From NCBI GenBank assembly GCA_018340375.1, contig JAFFJZ010000001.1, positions 33,844,001 through 33,908,000 of the forward strand: a stretch of DNA of 64,000 nucleotides. The letters run 5' to 3'. The translations under genes were made by a program, and so were the position numbers. Under the pieces are notes generated by a model. It saw nothing but the letters and a program-made list of their open reading frames with translations. It did not search any database and was not told the origin of the DNA. Origin of the DNA: Gonatopus flavifemur (lineage: Eukaryota; Arthropoda; Insecta; Hymenoptera; Dryinidae). This document shows positions 45,601 to 52,577 of the stretch, one piece after another (the stretch's first letter is position 1; each line of letters starts with the position of its first letter).

Positions 45601-47354
45601 CCAAATGGCTTTGGACTAATAAAGAACAGGTCGCATTCGAATCATTGAAGGACTGTCTCATCTCCGCCCCCGTCTTATCGCCGCCTGACTTTACTAGGGA
45701 GTTCAAACTCCAAACCGACGCTAGTAAGTATGGTCTAGGGGCCGTCTTAACTCAAGATACCGATCAGGGTGAAAAAGTTATCGCGTACGCCAGTAGAACT
45801 CTCAACAAAAGCGAGGTCAACTATTCGGTTACGGAGAAGGAATGCCTAGCCGTTGTATGGGGCATTCAGAAAATGAGACCCTACTTAGAAGGGTATAAGT
45901 TCACCGTTATTACAGATCATCAATCGTTGAAATGGCTCTCCACTTTAGATAGCCCCACAGGACGCGTTGCCCGATGGAGCATTTACCTCCAACAGTTTCA
46001 GTTCGACATAATCTACAGGAAGGGAAAATTGAACAAAGTCGCTGATGCCTTATCCCGAAACCCGTGTCCCGAGAATCCCGCCAAGGATTCAGAACAAGAG
46101 CTGGAGGAGACGATAATAGTAGCGTCCATCTCTGTTCACGACCGCTGGTATCAGCAAACGCTTGACAACGTCCGTCAAGATCCCGAACGTTACCCCGAGT
46201 ATTGTATTAGAAATGATAAACTTTACAAGCACGTCTTTCATAATCTTGGTTACGAAGAACGCCAAGATGCCTGGAAACTGTGCGTTCCGGAATCCGCGAG
46301 AAAACGAGTTCTGCTGGAGAATCACGACTCTCCTACCGCCGGCCATTTGGGAATAGCAAAAACTATCGCTCGCATTTCCAAGTCCTATTTCTGGCCCCGC
46401 ATGAATAAAGACATCATGCGTTACGTCCAGTCTTGTCAAATCTGCCAAGAATTCAAACCGTCTCAACAACCTACTTCCGGTATAATGGGCACCACCAATG
46501 CGACCCAACCGTGGGAAATAGTATCCGTGGACATTATAGGTCCAAAACCCCGTTCATCGAGTGGTCATTGCTACTTACTGGTGATGCAAGATAAATTCAC
46601 GAAGTGGACCGAGATTCAACCGTTAAGACAAGCCAAAACTCCTGCCATTGTTAGAGCCCTGAAAGAGCGAATCATTCTAAGATTCGGCTGCCCCCGAGTA
46701 GTCATCTCCGATAACGGTAGTCAATTCGTGGGGAAAGAGTTTGTTAATTTACTCGCCCAGTACGGAATCAGACACCAACGCACGCCCATATACTCCCCGC
46801 AATGTAATCCCGTGGAAAGGATGAACAGAGTGATAGGTACGATGATAGGTCAATTCATTGAAAAGACGCAAAGGTCATGGGACAAGTATATCCCTGAGCT
46901 GTCCTTCGCGATAAATACGGCGAAACATGAATCGACACAGTTTACGCCGGCGTTCCTGAATTACGGTAGGGAAATTTATCCGCCTAGGACGTTCAGGTCA
47001 GAGATAGAAAGGCAGGACGAGCCCTTACCAATCGATCACGAGGACAGATTGCGAATCCTCCAAGAGTCATTTGATTTGGTTCGGGTAAACCTGGCAAGAG
47101 CGTTTGCCAAACAAAGCCGATATTATAACAAGGATAAAGGCGATTGGGAACCCCGGGTGGGGGAGACCGTAAGCAAACGCGAACACTTCTTGTCCTCAGC
47201 CACGAATGCGTTCTCATCCAAGTTGGCACAAAGGTTTTCTACTGGATTCACAGTGAAGGCGAAAGTAGGGAATAATGTTTTCGAACTGGAAAAAGATGGA
47301 AATACTTGTCGCGTCCATCTCAAGGACATAAAGCCTAGTATTGAGAGTATGTAA
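42606..47354 (+). CDS. gag-pol: Gag-Pol polyprotein of Ty3/Gypsy retrotransposon
   Basis: A single 1,582-residue frame encodes the capsid and all enzymes needed for reverse transcription and integration. Residues 17-50 resemble a SAP-like helix pair and about 95-180 is an acidic, coiled-coil-prone stretch. About 220-345 is the retrotransposon Gag capsid domain (LLWYRNNKQNWTTW). A zinc knuckle follows with Cys424, Cys427, His432 and Cys437. A second knuckle (Cys445, Cys448, Cys458) has Val453 where His is expected. Protease has DTG at 592-594. Reverse transcriptase has YLDD at 889-892. RNase H starts around Asp1038 (TDASKYGLGAV). Integrase has His1240, His1247, Cys1277, Cys1280 and the triad Asp1309, Asp1369, Glu1404, spaced 59 and 34 residues apart. 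The C-terminus ends in a GPY/F-like module; no chromodomain. Gag and Pol are in frame without a shift or stop, unlike most relatives. ATG context CGAAATG is good. All catalytic residues are present. Confidence 0.96.
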   Translation: MIHSPCLPTKTSWIWSLKKEEVIVELEQRGIEYDPSATVSVLKTKLRDFIVSQRSRPPSKTPSMDNLFPEETRNQITSDDNDPEMEGNRVEVEDAPIDEEEGERERLTREIRADLELELRGEIQRELKDELDRYARTMTNRERALVVEQERLESERSSTDTLIIELRDRIRELEKEMSAPRSQVEEGPTPPLRVDTNDSEIGRVLRNFFSNPYNKPMNVQEQVRKWGVSFNGGSGLRTFIERVEEMSSSFHIQPDQLLTCIPILLKDRALLWYRNNKQNWTTWADFIKDLKIFYLPVDADRQLEDEIRNRTQGPKETAREYITNLQTLMRRYGSMNEQAQLDRLYTNLRCEYKLNIRRREVTNVADLIQYSCEYEKALKEGESYKPPPGGQHSIMPETAYEGPKRPKTGHVNTLDSSYNSKTHCWRCGQKGHARFDCRNKSIRFCSRCGKTDVWSYECTCIGVRPRDGPSPSHSGHNTFNQRRVSSASANSRGQSIPNPRVNNATRPFVPRSDNAARPFNPRANNIPRAGQSHENNLPSRDSTVPVIINSNPSTPHVTDMPGEVTFLNVQATDGRPRIKVEIAGKTFWGLADTGATTSIIDKAVFEEARDQDLCTYINPTPRDLSVLDGRRVPTRGTAVILTKVNGRAIPLPYCIVDDYHDHVLFGVDTLAKLNFQVVWTNLEGEANVSVHTLAANPVSEAEAREIIKREVEKFEAIKGPTMLTEHVIKVFPGTEPIKARYYPRNPAMQQVIDEEVDKMLVDDVIEPSNSPWSSPIVLVKKKNESYRFCIDFRKVNKVSEKDAYPLPHINDTLNKLRNAQFISTIDLKNGYWQVPLRAGSRPVTAFTVPRRGLFQFKVMPFGLHSASATFQRLLNNLITPDLEPFVEVYLDDIIIVTETLDQHLVVLKEIFKRLRDARLRINTEKSQFLQSQIVYLGHVIDKDGIRTDPSKVQAISQIPTPTNVKELRQFIGMISWHRRFIPNCSELTKSLTALLKKRSKWLWTNKEQVAFESLKDCLISAPVLSPPDFTREFKLQTDASKYGLGAVLTQDTDQGEKVIAYASRTLNKSEVNYSVTEKECLAVVWGIQKMRPYLEGYKFTVITDHQSLKWLSTLDSPTGRVARWSIYLQQFQFDIIYRKGKLNKVADALSRNPCPENPAKDSEQELEETIIVASISVHDRWYQQTLDNVRQDPERYPEYCIRNDKLYKHVFHNLGYEERQDAWKLCVPESARKRVLLENHDSPTAGHLGIAKTIARISKSYFWPRMNKDIMRYVQSCQICQEFKPSQQPTSGIMGTTNATQPWEIVSVDIIGPKPRSSSGHCYLLVMQDKFTKWTEIQPLRQAKTPAIVRALKERIILRFGCPRVVISDNGSQFVGKEFVNLLAQYGIRHQRTPIYSPQCNPVERMNRVIGTMIGQFIEKTQRSWDKYIPELSFAINTAKHESTQFTPAFLNYGREIYPPRTFRSEIERQDEPLPIDHEDRLRILQESFDLVRVNLARAFAKQSRYYNKDKGDWEPRVGETVSKREHFLSSATNAFSSKLAQRFSTGFTVKAKVGNNVFELEKDGNTCRVHLKDIKPSIESM

Positions 47355-47412
47355 GGATTGGTCGTTGAACCAGTAGTCACTTCTAAACCATGTACGTAAT
47401 TTATTTGGAATA

Positions 47413-47438
47413 TTTGTTTTTTTTTATATTCATATTAG
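47413..47438 (+). promoter_or_regulatory. Splice acceptor directly before ORF2
   Basis: A pyrimidine-rich run (TTTGTTTTTTTTTATATTCA, about 47413-47432) leads to TTAG at 47435-47438. The ORF2 ATG follows 7 bases later and is the first ATG after the junction. Spliced from 41505, the mRNA would have a leader of about 60 bases without upstream ATG. Confidence 0.55.
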
Positions 47439-47445
47439 CGTCATC

Positions 47446-48342
47446 ATGAGCGACCCGTCCGATAAACCGTCATCGTCTTCCGAGAAGAGTGGGGAGAGTG
47501 TCAGAGATAAGTTGAGACGTTTATACGCCGGCTCAACACCGACTTGTCTTAATAAGGCAAGGAAGTCCGTACCGACATCAAGAAACTTCGCGCCCAAAGC
47601 CCGCGGCGATTTTCTCAAGCAGACAGTGCCAGCACTGAGTCAGGGATCGAAGCTCAAGGGGTCGACGACAAAAGTGGCCGAGGTACCGTCAGGGTTATGC
47701 GATTCGTCGGCTGGTATACAAAAGAAAACCGCGAAAGGGCCAATTACGGTTCCCGCGGCCAAACGAACCGCGACTCTCTCTCGAGGGGATTGTTTTTCTG
47801 AAGAGGTTCCTTCACTGGGAGCGAGGACCAAGAGTGGTGATCATAGAAACGGCAATCCGTCAACCGCGGCCGTGGAGAAACCGGCATCAGCATCGATCCC
47901 GCCCTATGATCCGGCGAACCCCGGTTTCGAGCCTCCCGCCAAACGCCCGGTATTAAGAAACATGGCGAACCTGACCACAGGACGACCAAGCGAGGGGACG
48001 GGTACTCCGTCGGAGCTAAACCATCAATCGTTATCTGATGCGGCCAGAACAGTGGAAGCGTTGCTCCTGAAGCAGCGAGAGTTGCTGACGAAGGACAACT
48101 ATCGTCTTCCAAACACAGGGCTCACCAGGATTCCCGTCTCCCAAGGCTACAACCAGCTCAGTCCGTCCACCCCACCAATGGGACGGTTCTCACCCGAGCG
48201 TGGGTGCCACGAACTGGAACGCCTCGATTTGGAGGCAGTCCGTCGGCATCCTACCAGAAAGCGATTCCTGGCCGTTGACAGGAAGGGCTGTCGTTGGAGC
48301 ATCACCGGGGGAAAGGGTAAAATTTCGGTACAACCGAAATAA
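47446..48342 (+). CDS. 298-residue ORF of unknown function in the env position
   Basis: I do not recognise this protein. It starts 91 bases after the Gag-Pol stop and ends about 360 bases before the polypurine tract, the place where env sits in errantiviruses. It has no signal peptide and no membrane segment, so it is not an envelope. Residues 1-190 are rich in Ser, Pro, Lys, Ala and Thr and look disordered and basic. Residues about 197-216 (SDAARTVEALLLKQRELLTK) form a probable amphipathic helix. The C-terminus from residue 267 (RHPTRKRFLAVDRKGCRW) is a compact basic block that could bind nucleic acid. Five cysteines show no zinc-finger pattern. The frame is uninterrupted, with base use like gag-pol and unlike the AT-rich host DNA. 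A strong splice acceptor lies just upstream, so expression from a spliced mRNA is likely. Possible roles are RNA handling or silencing suppression; neither is shown by the sequence. Confidence 0.75.
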   Translation: MSDPSDKPSSSSEKSGESVRDKLRRLYAGSTPTCLNKARKSVPTSRNFAPKARGDFLKQTVPALSQGSKLKGSTTKVAEVPSGLCDSSAGIQKKTAKGPITVPAAKRTATLSRGDCFSEEVPSLGARTKSGDHRNGNPSTAAVEKPASASIPPYDPANPGFEPPAKRPVLRNMANLTTGRPSEGTGTPSELNHQSLSDAARTVEALLLKQRELLTKDNYRLPNTGLTRIPVSQGYNQLSPSTPPMGRFSPERGCHELERLDLEAVRRHPTRKRFLAVDRKGCRWSITGGKGKISVQPK

Positions 48343-48704
48343 CTCCGTGAATTGTTCCTTTTAAGTATTACTTTTGTGTTCCTGGCGAAGTAAGCTATCT
48401 AGTATTAAGGAAAGTGATTACGACTGTGATTTATAAGGTGATAACCATTTATTTGTTTTTGTTTTGTACTCTCTTAATTTTTTTTTTTTTTGTATATATG
48501 AGATTGAAGTGTGAAATCTCTTTTATATGTTTACCCGAGTCTAAGGAGAATTGTTTTTACCAAAGTATTTTAAAAGAAAGTAATAATAATATATATATGT
48601 ACGTATTAAATTATAGAAAAGTTAGATTACTTTGATTACACCCATACCTCCATCGCGTAGAATAAGAAAAATACACTCTTAAGAATCGCATACTTTTCTT
48701 TTCT

Positions 48705-48716
48705 AAGAAAGAGGGG
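48705..48716 (+). promoter_or_regulatory. Polypurine tract
   Basis: AAGAAAGAGGGG directly abuts the TG of the 3' LTR. It would prime plus-strand synthesis. The 48343-48704 interval before it is an AT-rich untranslated region. Confidence 0.88.
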
Positions 48717-50239
48717 TGCAACATACCCGTCATTCTTGTGACGGGCATATTTATATTTGACGAGACAACCTGAAAAAGAAAATATATATATTTAATAAGA
48801 GAAAAGAATGTAGACAAAATTACTTGAAATTGTTAACGATACAACCTTACCATGATGTGATGAGCAGTGGTAGTACGAGGGTACTCTCTTCAATTTCTTT
48901 TAAGCCTGAAAATAAGAATATATTAATACAAGTAAGAATATGGAAGGAAGGCACGATACCTGTTCATACCCTGACTCATCAAGCGTTGTTAATTCACCTA
49001 GAAAGAGAAAAAAAAAAGTTAAATGAATAAATATGTAACAAGTACAAAATAGAGCAAAGACAAAATATACTTACCTGTCAAACCGATTATCACAAAACCA
49101 ACACAACCGCGAATTGAGTAACGGCCGGTTTTATCACCGTCACCCGCAAACCTGACACCTTACCTGCGATTTGATAAGGACTCACGAATACTAAATACGG
49201 TGGTTGACAGTTGTCAACAAAGCGCGGCCATATTGTAAATCACGAAAGCCATTGCGCAGACGTTAGAATTATATCGCGGAGTTATCGAACCGCCATCGAT
49301 CGATCGAAAGTATCGATACTACCATCACCAGCCGCCAGGGTTCGCATAGGTAATCGAGGTGTCGCATAGGACGGGATAACTCTAACAGTATATAACAAGA
49401 GGGGTTTGAGACAGATTATTCACTCTCGACCGACTACACCTTCCTGCGAGGCGCAGAAACCATTTTAAAGAGGTGAGCGATTTAGAGTCATAGACCGGGG
49501 TTATGGTAATACCTAACACACTCAGACCGGTGGGTAAGCTAGGGTTAGTGGGAGACAATGTGCAATGTCCTTGTCTAATTAGTTTCTAGATTCACCTAGG
49601 GAAAGGTGGGAACGAGAACTTGGTAATACCAGTTCTCAAGTAGGGGCACAAGCACAGCCCATGGGGATCTGCAACGCCACCTTCACACGGCTGCAGCTTA
49701 GGGATTATTCATACCATACCGTATACCGTAAGATTCCCGCAATTAAAGATTTCCTTGTTTAACTTAACGTAGAGTCACCTAAGGAATAGACCTCTCTGTC
49801 TATCCCATCATTTATCCTGTAAATCATCCGCGATTACCGGGTTTTATTAAATTCTTTGCGTTGGAATTTACCCACGCCGCGGAACTCAAAAGTGTGCACA
49901 CTTAGGGCAGTAGAAAGTCCGGACTATTAAGTCGTATTTTAAGTTACCAATTGTCGAAGCTATAAGTGATCAAAACTGACGATCAATCCTTGTATTTGTT
50001 TTGTAAAGATTAAAAATACTTATACTTTTGTTAATAAATTATTCTATGGTTCAAACATTAAAAATCCGTCTTATCCAGTTCTTTGTAAATAACCTGTGAC
50101 CCGCGTTCCCCAAGTCATCGGAAACTTACCCTGGAACCGACGAGCCAGAGGCATTCTTTTGGGGCTAATTATTACATTAATTAGAGTTGGTCAAACCCAC
50201 TGACGCGTGAATAAAAATTGATGATTACGAAACGTCACA
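48717..50239 (+). repeat. 3' LTR (1,523 bp)
   Basis: Same length as the 5' LTR and, by line-by-line reading, the same sequence. Followed by the target duplication ATAT (50240-50243). Its AATAAA at 50210 would direct 3' end formation. Confidence 0.95.
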
Positions 50240-50312
50240 ATATTTCTGACAGTGTACAGTTGAGCAAGGACAAAATCACATTATGGGGTTATGTATCATG
50301 TTTTGGCATTGA

Positions 50313-50392
50313 AATTACTATACTTTCTATCAATGAGTAACAGAATCCCGTCCCTCTTCACTAGAAAGTATAGTAATTTTAATGACAAAATA
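50313..50392. repeat. Short inverted repeat
   Basis: ATTGAAATTACTATACTTTC (50315 on) mirrors GAAAGTATAGTAATTTTAAT (about 50364-50383), with a central spacer of about 26 bases. It may be the core of the oldest element in the nest at 40499. Confidence 0.6.
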
Positions 50393-50404
50393 TAATACAT
50401 ACTA

Positions 50405-51499
50405 CTGTGTCCAAAAAATGAGGTGACATAGCATTGATTTGCAAAAATCTCCATTTATTCTCCCAAATCAAGTTCATCGCCTTCATAGTAATCCTCCCCC
50501 CCCCCCCCCGGGATACAATACACTTACACCAACGCATTTTTCAATCTTCGAAACAGTTGTTTCCGGGATGGCCTTCAGCTCTCTCTTCGATTCGGCTTGG
50601 ATCTCCTCTATCGACTCAAAACGGTATCCCCGGAGCAGTTTTTCGAGTTTGTTGAATAGCCAGAAGTCGCACGGTGCCAAATCAGGTGGATACGGTGGTT
50701 GTGGGACGATATGGGTCAAGTTTTTTGCGGAATAGTCACGAAGAATCAATGCAGTGTGAGCCGGTGCATTGTCGTGTTGCAAAAACCAAGAGCTGTCTCG
50801 CCACAATTCCGTTCTCTTCAGGCGAATAGCTTCACGTAAACGACGCATAAGGCTCAAATAATATTCTTTGTTGACAGAGTTTGACCCGGCGGAAAGAACT
50901 CAAAATGCACAACAGTACGATAATTGACAAAGCAGTCAACATAACCTAGATTCTTGAGCGACTTTGGCGCGGTTTTTTGGGTTTTGCCTCACCTTTAGCG
51001 CGATATTCACCTGGCTGATCGGTTGTTTTCGGGTCGTAAACATAACTCCACGTCTCACCTCTCGTAATGATGCATTTCATCTTGTTCTGATAGTCAGAAA
51101 GCATTGTTTTACACACTTTTCAACGCGACGATGCTTTTCCAAGAAATTCAGTGTTTTCGGTACCAATCGAGATTTGACGCGTCTGAGGCCCAAAACATCC
51201 TTCAAAAGGATCAGTCAATAGTCAGCAAGATGTCTAATTGTTAATCGACGATTTACAAGCAACAAATCTTTGACTTTTCGGACGTGAACTTCGTCAGTTG
51301 AAGTTGATGGTCGACCGGGACCCTTTTCGTCTTCGACACGTTCTCGACCTTCTTGGAACTCTTTATACCACTTGCAAACATTTTTTTTCGGCATAGCCTC
51401 CTCATCAAAGGCTTTCTGCACCATCCTCAATGAATCAGCAGCAGGAAATTCATTCCACAAACAAAATTCAATACAAATTCTTTACTCGACAAATGCAGA
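50405..51499 (-). pseudogene. Mariner transposase pseudogene, copy 2
   Basis: This is a degraded mariner-family transposase gene on the minus strand, of a different lineage from the copy at 12.4 kb. The 3' terminal repeat CTGTGTCCAAAAAATGAGG starts at 50405 after a TA (50403-50404). The N-terminal block (51215 to about 51495) carries the DNA-binding region (PKKNVCKWYKEFQEGRERVE), and its start codon appears mutated to TTG. The first catalytic site, normally GDE, reads RGET near 51057. The C-terminal block (50483-50857) keeps the second Asp (FLQHDNAPAHT) and the third (PPDLAPCDFWLF). Frameshifts occur within 50858-51214. The end of the frame is shifted at a 14-base homopolymer (50496-50509); the original C-terminus DYYEGDELDLGE lies in another frame. 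No active enzyme is possible. The 5' end is replaced by the foldback at 51500. Confidence 0.9.
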
Positions 51500-51784
51500 C
51501 ACAGTAAAAAATGAACCTTAAAGTGATCCCGAATATCAGCGTAAAAATGCAGCCGAAAGTAGCGCCTATTCCAACTGAAAGTAAGCAATGAAAAAAACTG
51601 AATCTCAGTCAATTCCATTTTACTTGGGAAATTAGGATGGAATTCTATCTTAATTCCAAAGCAAGATGGAATTAACTGAAATTCAGTCTTTTTCATTGCT
51701 CACTTTCAGTTGGGATAAGCGCTACTTTTGGCTGCATTTTTAAGCTGATATTCGGGATCACTTCAAGTTTTACTTTTTACTGTG
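51500..51784. mobile_element. 285-bp foldback MITE, CACAGTAAAAAATG termini
   Basis: CACAGTAAAAAATGAACCTT on the left is mirrored by AAGTTTTACTTTTTACTGTG on the right, and GTGATCCCGAATATCAGC and ATGCAGCCGAAAGTAGCGC are mirrored within the arms. The right flank is TA, the left GA. It adjoins the mariner copy within about ten bases of its start codon. An older relative is at 25052-25400. Confidence 0.85.
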
Positions 51785-52498
51785 TATAAAAAATCGAAAA
51801 ATTCACTTTCAGCAGTTCACAAAACGAAGCGTATCTGAAACACCAATGAATATTTTGATGTGACCCTTGGCACGGATATCAAAGACAGTCTTATTAACCT
51901 GAAAATCAGAGCACTTCCCCAAATACATTTGCGCAATGAGTTTAAATTCAAATGTCACCTTACTTTTTAGACACACGAGCAACTCCACAATGTGATTTTG
52001 TGCACCCTTTATTGTAAAGTTCAGTAATTTTTCAGGTAACTTTTTCTGCGTGTATAATTTCAAATGAACTGAGAGAATTTTGCATTCAAAATTACCGTAG
52101 AAGTTCAATAATGAGGGAACGAGTTGCTCTTCAGTATGTAGAATTTCATGAGTTTTCCAATTAACACTTTCTATGAGTTTTACAAACTAAACAGTTGGAG
52201 GATATACGTGTGTCTCTTCGTTACTGTAATTTGACGGCACGCGGTTGTTTTATGAGTTTCACACCACCGTCTTTTGCGTTCATAGGGAAGGCCTTTCCTT
52301 CAGCCTAAATAGTGTTGTGACGTCATCATCTTATTATCCTTTTCATTTTCTCATTATGTGGAACAAAAACATGAGGCATTGAATGTTCTGTTTTATTCTT
52401 TTTTCAGCACCAAATCAATCAATACAATTCGGATGTTTTGGTACGTGAGTATTTCAAATTCTAATTGTGAAAATCCACAATCACTTACCCGAGTAGAA
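51785..52498. other. No gene seen
   Basis: AT-rich spacer; a 99-codon minus-strand frame at 51809-52108 shows no domain. Confidence 0.4.
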
Positions 52499-52577
52499 AC
52501 TGATCTAGGGACCACATGAGACTGCATATTAGGACCTAATGTGATCTGATGTGGACCCTGTATGAATTTCTACTTGG
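52499..52577. repeat. 79-bp foldback, CCGAGTAGAAA termini
   Basis: CCGAGTAGAAACTGATCTAG mirrors a right end TTTCTACTTGG, and AGGGACCACAT mirrors ATGTGGACCCT. A very small MITE or a hairpin-forming locus. Confidence 0.55.

Larger units (their letters stand above)
40749..50239 (+). mobile_element. Complete Ty3/Gypsy LTR retrotransposon
   Basis: A 9,491-bp element bounded by two 1,523-bp direct repeats starting TGCAACATACCC and ending GTCACA, flanked by ATAT at 40745-40748 and 50240-50243. In order it carries 5' LTR, primer binding site, untranslated leader, Gag-Pol, a second ORF, polypurine tract and 3' LTR. The LTRs looked identical when I compared them line by line, and the offset is a constant 7,968 bases, so insertion is recent. 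The domain order protease, reverse transcriptase, RNase H, integrase places it in Ty3/Gypsy. There is no chromodomain and no envelope-like protein. All ORFs are uninterrupted, so it may be active. It sits inside a foldback MITE. Confidence 0.97.
40537..50254. mobile_element. TA-flanked foldback MITE split by the LTR retrotransposon
   Basis: The left part (40537-40748) starts CACTGTTAGAAATTTCTG and contains mirrored arms (TACATTAAATTTAATGTGAA against TTCATTAAATTTGATGTAAA). The right part after the retrotransposon (50244-50254) finishes TTCTGACAGTG, the mirror of the left end. TA flanks both sides (40535-40536 and 50255-50256). Without the retrotransposon it would be about 223 bases. Confidence 0.8.

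Noticed and set aside
47446..48342. Envelope protein making the element an endogenous errantivirus
   Set aside because: No signal peptide, no transmembrane segment, no furin-like site or cysteine pattern; the protein is basic and soluble in character.
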